Assembly (NCBI GenBank): GCA_032717465.1
Contig: CM064632.1
Coordinates: 27,548,814-27,612,813 of the forward strand
Direction of reading: 5' to 3'
DNA length: 64,000 nt
DNA from: Coenobita brevimanus
Lineage: Eukaryota; Arthropoda; Malacostraca; Decapoda; Coenobitidae
Below the pieces are notes generated by a model, which was not told the origin of the DNA, searched no databases, and worked only from the letters and a program-made list of their open reading frames with translations. Of this stretch, positions 1 through 11,012 are shown piece after piece; position 1 is the first letter of the stretch; every line of letters begins with the position of its first letter. A program made the translations under genes and the position numbers.

Positions 1-416
1 CCCAGACCACTCCTCACTCCCTCAGACTACTCTCCCCTCCCCCAGACTACTCCCCTCTCCCCCAGACCACTCCCCTCCCCCACACCCGCCCCTCTCCCAA
101 ACCCCTCCCTTTCCCCAGACCACTCCCATCCTCCCGCTTCCCAGACCACTCCCCCCTCCCCTAGTCCTCTCCCTCCTTCCCAAAACACTCTCCCCCTCCC
201 CCAGACCACTCCCAACCACTCCCCTCTTCCACAGAGCACTCCCCCCTCTCCAGACCACTCCACTTCCCCCAGTCCTTTCCCTCCTCCCCCAAACACTCTC
301 CCCCTCCCCAGACCACTCCCTCCCTCCCTCAGACCACTCCCCTCTCCCCCAGACCACTCCCCCTCCCCTGGCCCCTCCCCTCTCCCCAGACCACTCCCCC
401 TCCCCCAGACCACACC
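1..416. repeat. C-rich minisatellite based on CCCAGACCACTCCCC
   Basis: The motif CCCAGACCACTCCCC recurs with spacers of C/T-rich sequence, giving a variable period of roughly 15 to 40 bp. The minus strand is rich in runs of three to six G, so it could form G-quadruplexes. Long minus-strand open frames here (Gly/Glu/Trp/Arg-rich) are readings of the repeat and not genes. The array runs off the left edge of the window. Confidence 0.9.
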
Positions 417-420
417 GTAA

Positions 421-796
421 AGGTATTCTCCCCAGTATAAATCACCGTTTTCGGCACAGTTTTTGGAACAGTTTGTCTCTGGCATTCAGATTAGCCAGGC
501 TATAACTCTCCTATGTCTTCTTTATAGCTGTGTCTGTGCTCTCTCTCTCTCTCTTTCTCTCTCTCTCCATCTAACTCCGCTGCTTCTCACCCTCCTTCCC
601 CCTCCCTCCGCTCTCTACCTTCTCCCTCTTCACCAATCCCTATCTTTCTTCACCTGGCTAAAAATACACACCTATAATTTAATCAATCTCCATTTACACC
701 TGAAGACGCTCCAAGTCACCCCGAAATTACTGTATCTTCCCACAAAACAATTATTCTATAATTGAACATAATTCTTTCATGTAATTTTATGGACAG
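421..796. other. unassigned, pyrimidine-rich
   Basis: There is a short CT-rich stretch at 540-570 and an AT-rich stretch up to the SINE target site. No gene is recognised. Confidence 0.5.
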
Positions 797-808
797 TTCA
801 CCATTTAT

Positions 809-1311
809 CTGTGGTAGGTGGGGGCGCTCACCATCCACACACTCGATGTAGTGCTGCTGTCGGGTGTCTCCCATTTCCTCTCCTCCATCCTTCTTTCATT
901 CCATCCTCTTCTGTCTTCCTTTACTTCATTCTTCCCTTGTCCTTCTGCTTACGGTAACTTTACACTCCCTCTTCTGTCTTTCTTTCCTTCATTCTTTCCT
1001 CTTCCTTCTGCCTGTGGGTGACTCTACACTGAGTGACAAGCCAAATGGTTTCCTGTGCACCAGGAAACCATTTACTATGCTGGGTGGTAACCATATAACC
1101 AAATTATGGCGCCTGGTGGTTTAGTGAGTAATTCTTGCGCTCCAATCGGATTGAGCCGGTGAAGGTTTATATCCAAGGGATGGTTGGGGTTGATTGCTCA
1201 TGTAATGCCACTCAGGGATGAGTGAGGCTGGTCGGGACCAACTGCTTAGCCCCGGACTCCTACGCTGCTCATGGGGCAATGTATAGTAGGATTGGATGAT
1301 GGATGGATGGA
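809..1311 (+). mobile_element. tRNA-derived SINE, copy 1
   Basis: A ~503-bp element is flanked by a perfect 12-bp direct repeat, TTCACCATTTAT, at 797-808 and 1312-1323. This is direct evidence of retroposition. It has an RNA polymerase III-type A box (TGGTTTAGTGAG, 1117-1128) and a B-box-like motif (GGTTTATATCC, 1164-1174) in a tRNA-like stretch from ~1108. It ends in a (GGAT)n tail at 1295-1311. A second copy at 23707-24120 shares both halves. Unusually for a SINE, the tRNA-like part lies ~300 bp inside the element, so the 5' part may be an older fused module. Confidence 0.85.
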
Positions 1312-1452
1312 TTCACCATTTATTGTTCCGTAATGGTCATTGAAGGAACCAATGCGGCGATACTTAACTGTGTTCTTGTACAGTCTGAAGCCGGATCCCG
1401 TGAAAGGTGGTCGGGACCAGAATATGTCCAGGCATTTTTGTTCACAACCTCC

Positions 1453-1455
1453 ACG

Positions 1456-1493
<38 letters not shown>
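1453..1493. repeat. (CA)n microsatellite
   Basis: Perfect CA dinucleotides follow a short CACG start. Confidence 0.95.
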
Positions 1494-1494
<1 letters not shown>

Positions 1495-1654
1495 CACAAA
1501 ACTACACAAACACGAAGCAAGAATGCAAGGTGCGCAAAAACACTAAGAAACATACAGTATACTCCCATTCATACCCACAAACAAGCTGAAACACGATATG
1601 TAAATACAAAAAATACAAACACCATCACACATCACACATCAAGACAAAAGAATA

Positions 1655-1655
<1 letters not shown>

Positions 1656-1685
<30 letters not shown>
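1656..1685. repeat. (CA)n microsatellite
   Basis: A perfect CA run. Confidence 0.95.
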
Positions 1686-1687
<2 letters not shown>

Positions 1688-1736
1688 CACAAAACCACCC
1701 TCTTCCACTTCCTCACTTAAATACACATAGGGCCTC

Positions 1737-1854
<118 letters not shown>

Positions 1855-1859
1855 CTGGT

Positions 1860-2160
1860 GTCAACATCTTTTTCCATATGAAGTTGTAGTATCACACATT
1901 TTACATAATAATTTTTAAAGCTGTTTAGTCATAATTAACAGTGTGTAATGAAGTGTGAATGATGAACAACCAAATATCATTTCGCTGTTAGCTGTGGTAT
2001 AGGAAGAAGGTGGATGGCAGACCACAAGGGCCACCCTGTTTCAATTATAAAATGAAGGTTAGGAGAAGTGAAAAGATATCTGAATTGTGCGTAAGTGTAA
2101 AGTCCTGGGGAACCATTTATTATGTTGGTATATGTGAATGTACTTAATACCATTTTATAG
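1860..2160. other. unassigned AT-rich DNA
   Basis: No open frame, RNA gene or repeat that I recognise. Confidence 0.4.
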
Positions 2161-2162
2161 AG

Positions 2163-2490
2163 GTGTATAATGTGCTAGTAGAGTTGTCATTTATCTCTAC
2201 TTTTTGCATAAGCCCAGAGTATATGTAATGCTCGGCACCTCACTTTTTAGCTGACCTAAGCACCGCGCCCTTGTCCGGCTCGGTGACTGTACAGCGTCAG
2301 AGAGGCCGTTTTACAGTTATAAAGGGAGGTGGTGTCGCTCCTACATATCTCTCGGGTCGCAGTTATATTATTCTGTACCCAATAAAGAGAGATTTAATCT
2401 GCTCATTTCTATCACCTTACGCTACCACTTAATAACAGACCAGCTTCCACCTTCTCGTGGCAGAGGACCTTTGGTGGGAAGTGTCGGGCA
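2163..2490 (+). mobile_element. possible LTR remnant
   Basis: The stretch has the order of signals expected in a long terminal repeat. There is a TATAAA box at 2318-2323, a polyadenylation signal AATAAA at 2381-2386, and a TGG-type sequence (TTTGGTGGGAAG, ~2470) where a primer-binding site would follow. No partner LTR or gag/pol frame is in the window, so a solo or broken LTR is an inference. A cellular promoter is the alternative. Confidence 0.3.
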
Positions 2491-2694
2491 GTGACGGCGA
2501 GTGGCTGACGTGTACTGCAGACAGTGTCGTCGATCCAACACGGTGGTCTAGTTATACTACACAGCAGAACACTTAATATGTAGTCAACTGCTACTCCATA
2601 ACGGCTACATTAAATTGTTTGGCCAGCAGTGCGACGATACATTATTTTATTGGTGCTAGCGGTTTCACGATATTTAGTGCTAGCCGTGTACCGA

Positions 2695-2819
<125 letters not shown>

Positions 2820-3474
2820 GGGGGGAACAGGTCTACCTACGTACTATTTTTATGCAATTTCTCCCTCATAGATCTGATATTTACTCAACGCAGCATATTT
2901 ATCACACCGTCGACGTAAATATATCACAGTTCAAACATAACTCAGTGCCACGGTGTGTGATTTGCAAATGTGTAAATGCGTATGTAGGAAAGACTTCAGG
3001 GTCATACTTTACGTGCCAAAGGAGCGCTCTCAGCATCTCTACCTTAGCTAAATAAATTGTCTACTACAGCCTAAAGGGGACTGGACGTGTAAGTGAGCGG
3101 ATGTTTGTTGCTTATCCATCATGAGTCAGACAATGGCGAGAATCACTTTTTTTTTTTTTTTTTCTGGATGTCTAATTTTCATTCATATTTCGTGCTTTCA
3201 AGTAATCCGCAAAACCTATATGTTTGACTGACACTGGCCAAATACTTTTTCCAGATGAACTATATTATGGAAAGTATTTAAAAGAGGCGGTGTTTCAAAA
3301 ACCTATGTCTCATAGTTTTCACCGGAGATGCTGGAGAAGTGATCTTTGAGCTGATGGAAATCAAGCTTGGACCTTGTTGGAGGAATGCTTGTCAAAAGGA
3401 AAGCAATGGAAATGAATTATCCTAAAGGAGTATATGCACTTACGTGGAAAGAAGGACAGATAAATGAGAAAGTG
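2820..3474. other. unassigned
   Basis: Contains a poly(T) run at ~3147-3163. No gene is recognised. Confidence 0.4.
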
Positions 3475-3655
3475 AAGGGGCGCTGTGGTGTTGGCATGGA
3501 TGTGACTGGGGTGGATGTGATTGGTGTGGATGTGATTGAAAGTATTATGGGAAAGACTCCGAGATGGCTCGACCATGTGGAGAGGATGAGAATGAAGAAC
3601 TGTCAAGGAAAGTGTGCGGGAATGAGGTGGAGGTGTGAAGGAGACGTAGGATAAG
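3475..3655 (+). mobile_element. RTE-like LINE fragment (RT C-terminal region)
   Basis: The stretch matches the C-terminal coding part of the LINE at 24511-25835. It shares the gatgtggatgtgat repeats and the segment encoding a W-x-x-H-V-E-R-M type motif (gaccatgtggagagg), then diverges. It is a short, decayed copy of the same family in the same orientation. Confidence 0.7.
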
Positions 3656-3998
3656 CTGGAGTGAGCAGCTACTTTCAAAACCTAGTAATCTTTGAAACCG
3701 AATTAACTTTCCAGAATGTTATATGCGCTTCATACTATAACTGTTCGACAAAAAAGTATAACGATATTATTGTCTGGCTCTGTACCCGTGAGACATGTCT
3801 GTGAATGGTGATTAGATCAGATAACAAATTACCTTAAAATGGTCTTTAATTAAGCCAGCGAGGTTAGAACTAGAAGGGTAATAGCGTAGAAATACAGACC
3901 TTCATTACTGAGGGAATTGCCTGTCAGAGGTAACTGAGATATAATTAGGTCTATTCTGGCAGCCTACTTTTCGCCTGGGGTCGGGATGGTGGGCTCTG
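3656..3998. other. unassigned
   Basis: No recognisable gene or repeat before the 19-bp array begins. Confidence 0.4.
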
Positions 3999-5840
3999 TG
4001 GTGGTTGTTGTAGTTTTGGATGTGGTAGTCTGTGGTGGTTGTGGTAGTTTGTGGTGGTTGTGGTAGTTTGTGGTGGATGTGGTAGTTTGTGGTGGATGTG
4101 GTAGTTTGTGGTGGATGTGGTAGTTTGTGGTGGATGTGGTAGTCTGTGGTGGTTGTGGTAGTTTGTGGTGGATGTGGTAGTCCGTGGTGGTTGTCGGAAT
4201 TTGTGGTGGTTATAGGAGTTTGTAATGGTTGTGGTAGGTTGTGGTGGTTGTGGGAGTTTGTTGTGGTTGTGGGAGCTTGTGATGGTTGTGGTAGTTTGTG
4301 GTGGTTGTGGTAGTTTGTGATGGTTGTGGTAGTTTGTGGTGGTTGTGGTAGTTTGTGGTGAATGTGGTAGTTTGCTGTGGTTGTCGGAGTTTGTGGTGAT
4401 TGTCGAAGTTTGTGGTGGATGTGGTAGTTTGTGGTGGTTGTGGTAGTTTGTGGTAGTTGTGGGAGTTTGTGGTAGTCTGTGGTAGTTGTGAGAGTTTGTT
4501 GTGGTTGTGGTAGTTTGTGGTGGTTGTGGTAGTTTGTGGTGGTTGTGGGAGTTTGTGGTGGTTGTGGGAGTTTGTTGTGGTTGTGGTAGTTTGTGGTGGT
4601 TGTGGTAGTTTGTGGTGGTTGTGGTAGTTTGTGGTGGTTGTGGTAGTTTGTGGTGGTTGTGGTAGTTTGTGGTGAATGTGGTAGTTTGTGGTGGTTGTGG
4701 GAGTTTGTGGTGGTTGTGGGAGTTTGTGGTGGTTGTCGGAGTTTGTGGTGGTTGTGGTAGTTTGTGGTGGTTGTGGTAGTTTGTGGTGGTTGTGGTAGTT
4801 TGTGGTGGTTGTGGTAGTTTGTGGTGGATGTGGTAGTTTGTGGTGGTTATGGGAGTTTGTGGTGGTTGTGGGAGTTTGTAGGAGTTTGTGGTGGTTGTGG
4901 TAGTTTGTGGTGGTTGTGGTAGTTTGTGGTGGTTGTGGTAGTTTGTGGTGGTTGTGGAAGTTTGTGGTGGTTGTGGTGGTTGTGGTAGTTTGTGGTGGTT
5001 GTGGTGGTTGTGGTAGTTTGTGGTGGTTGTGGTAGTCTGTGGTGGTTGTGGTAGTCTGTGGTGGTTGTGGTAGTCTGTGGTGATTGTGGGAGTCTGTGGT
5101 GGTTGTGGGAGTCTGTGGTGGTTGTGGGAGTTTGTGGTGGTTGTGGGAGTTTGTGGTGGTTGTGGGAGTTTGTGGTGGTTGTGGGAGTTTGTGGTGGTTG
5201 TGGGAGTTTGTGGTGGTTGTGGGAGTTTGTGGTGGTTGTGGGAGTTTGTGATGATTGTGTGAGTTTGTGGTGATTGTAGGAGTTTGTTTTGGTTGTGGTA
5301 GTCTGTGGTGGTTGTGGTAGTCTGTGGTGGTTGTGGGGGTCTGTGGTGGTTGTGTAGTTCGTGATGCTTGTGGGAGTTTGTGGTGGTTGTGGTAGTTTGT
5401 GGTGGTTGTGGTAGTTTGTGGTGGTTGTGGGAGTTTGTTGTGGTTGTGGGTGTTTGTGGTGGTTGTGGGTGTTTGTGGTGGTTGTGAGTGTTTGTGGTGG
5501 TTGTGGTAGTTTGTGGTGGTTGTGGGTGTTTGTGGTGGTTGTGGGAGTTTGTGGTGGTGGTGGTAGTTTGTGGTGGCTGTGGTAGTTTGTGCTGGCTGTG
5601 GGTGTTTGTTGTGGTTGTGGTAGTTTGTGGTGGTTGTGGGAGTTTGTGTTGGTTGTGGGTGTTTGTGGTGGCTGTGGTAGTTTGTGGTGGCTGTGGGTGT
5701 TTGTGGTGGTTGTGGGTGTTTGTGGTGGCTGTGGATTTGTTGGGGTTGTGGTAGTTTGTGGTGGTTGTGGTAGTTTGTTTTGGTTGTGGGTGTTTGTGGC
5801 GGTTGTGGGTGTTTGTGGTGGCTGTGGAAGTTGGTGGGAC
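3999..5840. repeat. 19-bp minisatellite, ~95 copies
   Basis: The unit is GTAGTTTGTGGTGGTTGTG with common variants (GGAG, GGGTG, CTG for TTG). The period is 19 bp, so three units make 57 bp and any frame repeats every 19 codons. The minus strand of the unit has no stop codon in any frame. This is why three overlapping minus-strand frames of 342 to 645 codons (Pro/Gln/Thr/Asn/His-rich) appear open together. None has coding support. Blocks with different variants (TAG-type early, GGAG-type at 5090-5240, GGGTG-type at 5440-5830) suggest local homogenisation. Confidence 0.95.
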
Positions 5841-6167
5841 TGGAAGATGTCTTTGACACGCGAACAAGTAGGCACATTCCGATCCCATAACTAAGGTTCA
5901 CTGACTATCAAACAGCCATAATTTTGCAAGTGGAGGGAAGATGCCCAGTTCCATCAGATGAAAAATGGAGTATAGTACATAAAACGAGTTCAGTACATAC
6001 CACAGCGACGCCCAGTGGCAGGTACACAATGCAGAACTTACCTGGAAGAAGAAAACGAGACATTAACATATAAATGACTGCAGTACTGCCAACAAAGGTG
6101 AAACCAGTCCTGGATTATATGAACAAACGATCAAGGTAAATGCCTGAAGAAAATGCAACAAAACATC
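5841..6167. other. unassigned
   Basis: No gene or repeat recognised. Confidence 0.4.
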
Positions 6168-6302
6168 GTTATTATCATTTTCATCATCATCAATCATCGT
6201 CTTCCTCACCATCATCATGAATCATCGTCATCGTCATCGTCATCATCATCATCAGTCAATTATTAATCATCAACATCACTATTATCATCATCATCGTTGT
6301 CA
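6168..6302. repeat. cryptic (ATC)n tract
   Basis: Imperfect CAT/CGT triplets. Confidence 0.85.
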
Positions 6303-7394
6303 TCTAGACCTATTTTCTCACCAAAGAATGGAAAAAAGTGGGATTCAGAAATACAAAAATTAAACGTGGTACAATACTGCGGCCAAAACATCTGCACATA
6401 ATCTTTCTGGTATAATTATTTTTATTATTTTTTCATAGGTACGCTTTACATTCAGCTGCCGGATAATCAAATAAAACATGTCGTCAGAAGCAAGCCTCAC
6501 GGACCAATTATAGGGCCAAAATAATCACTTACCTATAACGAATGCAATAAAACCATCAATATAAAATAAACTGTCAAAAGCGAGAGTAACTGACCAAAGA
6601 GCAAACGATTTTAATTTTGGCCAGGGCTGGATTGGGGATAGGGTTGAATGGGTTTGCAATTTCAATCAATTTTCGTTGTGTATGGCGGTCATGGTTAGGA
6701 CAACTTTAGCATTTTAATTGTGAGGAGCCTGAGACTGCTTTTATTATCAGCTAAACTAAAATGAACAGGGTAAGTACATTATCTTTTTGTCAGATGCAAA
6801 CAATCATCTTAGTCATAGGGGCCTACAGATATTAATATTGTCAAAATTTACTCAACTGATCAGTAAATAATGTCAGAGGAATACATGGAACTGAGAGTGA
6901 GTCAGAAGAGCCTGGGAATGTTAATAGATGTGCCACGAAAGTAGAGAGTTTTATTTTGAAGATGCTGCACGATTCCTTTTTGCATCAAAATTCAGCCGCT
7001 CTGAATGTTAGTGGATGCCAGGAGGAGGAGGAGGAGGAGGAGCTGGGAGTTATATTCCTTTTACACTAAAATGGCTAACAACTGCCATCTCTGTGTCTTC
7101 ACTGTTGAGCCGTAACAATATAATAACACCAGAATATAGTGGTAGCCACGAAAAAAAAAAAAAAAAAAAAAAAAGCCACGGAAAGGATATAGAGGCCTAG
7201 CATTGTCTATCTTTAGTACTAAACCATGTAAAAAAAAAAAAGGAAAAAGATGAAACCCTGAACCAAATAAAAGTGGGGGAAGTGTACCAAAATCGGAATG
7301 TGTCAGTAAATTATTGTCTACGGCAATAAATAAATAAATAAATGAATGAACAACGTACAACACCAAACCCTCTTGCCCGTGTGCTACCATTAAC
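6303..7394. other. unassigned, with short A-runs
   Basis: Contains (GGA)n at 7019-7040, poly(A) at ~7150-7173 and (AAAT)n at ~7326-7342. The pieces around 7130-7280 (GTAGCCACG, AAATAAAAGTGG) resemble ends of the MITE family seen at 46598 and 58635, but too weakly to call. Confidence 0.4.
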
Positions 7395-7502
7395 TCTTTT
7401 ATGATGGGAATTACTCCGATGGTTCATAACTCTTTTATGGTGGGAATTACTCCGACGGTTCATAATTCTTTTATGGTGGGAATTACTCCGACGGTTCATT
7501 AC
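7395..7502. repeat. 36-bp tandem triplication
   Basis: Three head-to-tail units (7395-7430, 7431-7466, 7467-7502) begin TCTTTTATGRTGGGAATTAC and differ at only a few bases. A short Asn/His/Lys/Arg frame on the minus strand is a by-product, because 36 is a multiple of three. Confidence 0.93.
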
Positions 7503-8090
7503 AGCTTTCGTCAAACGATTTCATTAAGCTTATTGGGTTCAAACGCGAGCCTGGAATCGTCCATCCTTTCGCCGTAACATGTACTTTGTATTTTATTCTG
7601 ATTATTCCCACGAGACGATTTCATTTGGCTCTGGAAAACTGATCATGCCAGACGATTATTTTTATTCAACTCGGTGAAATCCATCGCAGTCGAGGGGTTA
7701 AGTAGCAATGAGATACTTGTTGCGGGATATGGGCTGGGATGAGTCCGAGTTAGACCAAGATCAGGTTGCATATCAATCGTAAAGAGAGAGAGAGAGAGAG
7801 AGAGAGAGAGCCGGGGTCACAGTCTGATGTGGAGAGGAGTAACTGCCTTGCAATGAGAGTGAAGTGAAAGGAACTACGAAAGAATAATATGATAGTAAAA
7901 AAAAACCGCCTTCTTTCACTGCAAGATCTGGATTACTGTGGGAGGGTTCGAATTGGGGTCAATTAGGCTACTAAGTGGCTTTGGTAATTTCGTAGCATCT
8001 GTTCCATAGCGATTGTTTCAGCGCATTTCAGTGCATCTCTATTTCGTGTTGGGGAGGGACGCCTTCACGTGGTGTCATCAAAATAAACAC
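7503..8090. other. unassigned, with (GA)n
   Basis: Contains (GA)n at 7783-7810 and a single MITE-like end at ~7972-8013 (TTCGTAGCATCTGTTCCATAG) related to the family at 15191. No gene. Confidence 0.4.
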
Positions 8091-8225
8091 GTGACTCTAC
8101 TGTCCAGTTATACAAACGTCCCTCAGCTCCCTCCCTATCCTCCAAAAGGATGATGATGAACTGCAGATAGGGCCAGCTTCAGTCTGCAGACCACTGGATT
8201 CACGCCGACGTAACCCTGGGGGCAT
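8091..8225 (+). repeat. dispersed repeat, copy 1 (second copy at 43811)
   Basis: The segment AACGTCCCTCAGCT, a purine stretch, and CTGCAGACCACTGGATTCACG recur in the same order at 43826-43925. The family is not identified. Confidence 0.6.
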
Positions 8226-8713
8226 AACAACAACAACAACAACTCCATATCTTCTCGTTTGTCACTGGTGTAAGGTATGTCGCTATTTATTCTAAAAATA
8301 TCATATTGGAGAATACTATGGTGTGGTAGCCTAAATATATAAGTCGCTAATGAAGAAGTGTTACGAAGCCCTGCTATGCCACAAAGAATGAAACTTTCAG
8401 ACACTAGTTTTTCCCCTTCCTCACTGCTGATTTTACAGTTATTCATGAGCGTATGTACGAAGAACAACTGTAAAAAAATAAATGTGCAGCTCGTTGTCTC
8501 GGTGCGGTAGAGGCAGGGCTCCGTAAGAATGAATGATGGGTGAATGATTACGTGGCTCACTTCAATTTGATCAGTATGCTTCCTCACATTATCTGTCAGG
8601 TGTGCGAATTACGGTTGGGATGATGAGAGTCAAGCTTATCGCAAGGAAGAATCGATACTTTTGTCCAAGACTGTACACTGACCTCCCTCTCTTGCTTAAC
8701 TCTTGTCTCCCGT
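8226..8713. other. unassigned, with one decayed MITE end
   Basis: The sequence around 8340-8382 (AAGTCGCTAATGAAGAAGTG, then TTACGAAGCC) resembles the right end of the MITEs at 15191-15379. A clear left end is missing. No gene. Confidence 0.4.
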
Positions 8714-9275
8714 CTGTATGGGGAGGGGGTGTTGAAAGGGGGAGGGTGATGGGGCGCTGAAATGGGAGGGGGAGGAAACAGCTGTTGAAAGAAGGAGAGG
8801 GGTGTGTTGAAAGGGGGGAAGGGAAGGAGGCGTTGAGAGGCGAAAGGGGTAGGGAGAGCGTGATGTTGAGAGGGGAGAGGAGAGGGAAGGAAGGCACTGA
8901 GAAGGGAGAGAGGGAAAGGGAGGGATGTGTTTAAACTATGGAGGAGGGAGGTGTGTTGCAATGGGGAAGAGGGAGGGAGTGTTGAATTGGGGAGAGGGAG
9001 AGAGTGTTGAAATGGGGAGAGGGAGGGAATGCTGAAATGGGGATAGGAAGAGGAGGAGGAGCGAGGTGTATGCAGCAGGGTGGAGGGAGGGAGGTGGATG
9101 TTGTAAGGGAGGGGAAGGGACAGGGAGGTGCTGAAAGGGAAGAGTTGGCGGCAGGTGTTGATAGGGAGGGAGGAGAAAGGAGGTATAAACAGATGGGAAG
9201 AGGGGTTTGGAAAGGGGGGAGGGGGTGTTGGAAAGGGGGGAAGGAAGATTGGAAAGGGAGGGTGGGAGGTGTGTA
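8714..9275. repeat. purine-rich (GGGAGRG) low-complexity block
   Basis: The plus strand is almost entirely G and A, with TGTTGAAAGGGGG-type motifs recurring every 25 to 45 bp. Ser/Pro/Leu frames on the minus strand are composition artefacts. It abuts the left terminal repeat at 9293. Confidence 0.9.
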
Positions 9276-9292
9276 CAGGGATGACATGATAC

Positions 9293-9513
9293 TGTCATAA
9301 AAAACTTTGTAGTTACTTGTAGTGGAGTTATATATATATATTAGACTTGTGGAAGAGCGGTTGTTATACTTGAGTAGCTTTGTAAGTAGATAATCTTCTT
9401 TCCCATTTGTCATGTAGTGACAGGAGAGGTAAAGAATAGTATGGGACTATTTTTATTTGTCTTGGAAATATTAACAAGTCTCTCACTCACGAGTGAGTTG
9501 AGCAGAGTCCCTG

Positions 9514-9558
<45 letters not shown>

Positions 9559-9898
9559 GCTAAGCCCTTCTCCCTGCGACCTGTCTGTTCTATGGCTAGC
9601 TTCCTTCTGACTTCTCTTTCCTAAATTCTGGTGAAACAGGAGACGTATCACGTGTGTTCCTTGTGACTGGAAAGTTCTAGAAGCCTGTGTGTGAGTATGT
9701 GTGTATGTGTGTTCACCTGGTGATCGCTGACCAACTAACTGCATCATCTCCTGACCCCTACTTCCTAGTCTGTCGTCAGCTTTTCCTCAGTGTAACTTGC
9801 AAGATCATTTCCCATTCCCAGGCTCGCATAGAGCTGTCTATCTATCTATTTATCTATCTATCTATTATGATTTGTAATTATAATATGGAGTCCTAATA
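9293..9898. repeat. left terminal repeat
   Basis: Carries (TC)n at 9516-9553 and a (CTAT)n-like stretch near its right end. It ends GGAGTCCTAATA. Confidence 0.8.
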
Positions 9899-10327
9899 TA
9901 TGCTCGGTCACGCGAAAATAGCGTACCATCGACAGTTAATAGTCATAACATATTAATACATATTATATACATATTATAATGAACTTATAAGCTAATTCAG
10001 TGAAATACATAATATTGTAAAAGTAACATAATTGTATGAATATTGTATACATATAATATTCATATTAAATTGCAATTATTCAGTAATATTACATTTTAAA
10101 CAAGTTGTATACATTTTGTGAGATGTGCATGTATAACAGACATACGCATATAACTGTGCAATGGTAAGACTGCTAGGTTATACATTACATATTGAGTTAT
10201 CACTTTAGTAATGTCAAAAATTTCACCTAACTTGTATGATGATACTGGTAATACAGAATTGTGCTATAGTTGTATGACTTATAATATTGTACTAACATTG
10301 TGGTAGTGTCTTGGCCTTATAATTGTA

Positions 10328-10985
10328 GTTGAAGTTACATAAAAGTTACATCTTGTTAATGCAACTGTTAAATAAATTGGTACATATTGTTTGTAGTTAC
10401 ATAATTGTAGCAAGTGTAACATAATGCAATCGTTTGTCGTTAAATAATTGTTACATATCGTTTGTAGTTACATAATTGTAGTTGAAGTTACATAAAAGTT
10501 ACATCTTGTTAATGCAACTGTTACATAAATTGGTACATATTGTTTGTAGTTACATAATTGTAGCAAGTGTAACATAATGCAATCGTTTGTCGTTACATAA
10601 TTGTTACATATCGTTTGTAGTTACATAATTGTAGTTAAAGTTACATAAAAGTTACATCTTGTTAATGCAACTGTTACATAAATTGGTACATATTGTTTGT
10701 AGTTACATAATTGTAGCAAGTGTAACATAATGCAATCGTTTGTCGTTACATAATTGTTACATATCGTTTGTAGTTACATAATTGTAGTTAAAGTTACATA
10801 AAAGTTACATCTTGTTAATGCAACTGTTACATAAATTGGTACATATTGTTTGTAGTTACATAATTGTAGCAAGTGTAACATAATGCAATCGTTTGTCGTT
10901 ACATAATTGTTACATATCATTTGTAGTTACATAATTGTAGCAAGTGTAACATAATGCGATCGTTTGTCGTTACATAATTGTAATA
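10328..10985. repeat. 153-bp tandem repeat, ~4.3 copies
   Basis: The marker GTTRAAGTTACATAAAAGTT falls at 10328, 10481, 10634 and 10787, exactly 153 bp apart. Copies are nearly identical and are themselves built from GTTACATAATTGTA-like words. The last copy is partial. High identity points to recent expansion inside the element. Confidence 0.95.
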
Positions 10986-11012
10986 ATTGCAGTCCTAACA
11001 TATGCTGCGGTC

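Noticed and set aside
1108..1185. A possible functional tRNA gene
   Set aside because: The stretch has A- and B-box-like motifs, but no cloverleaf with anticodon and acceptor stems can be drawn, and it lies inside a TSD-bounded SINE.
7019..7173. Possible CRISPR-like or regularly spaced repeats near here and at 7395-7502
   Set aside because: The 36-bp units are directly adjacent with no variable spacers, and the DNA is eukaryotic.
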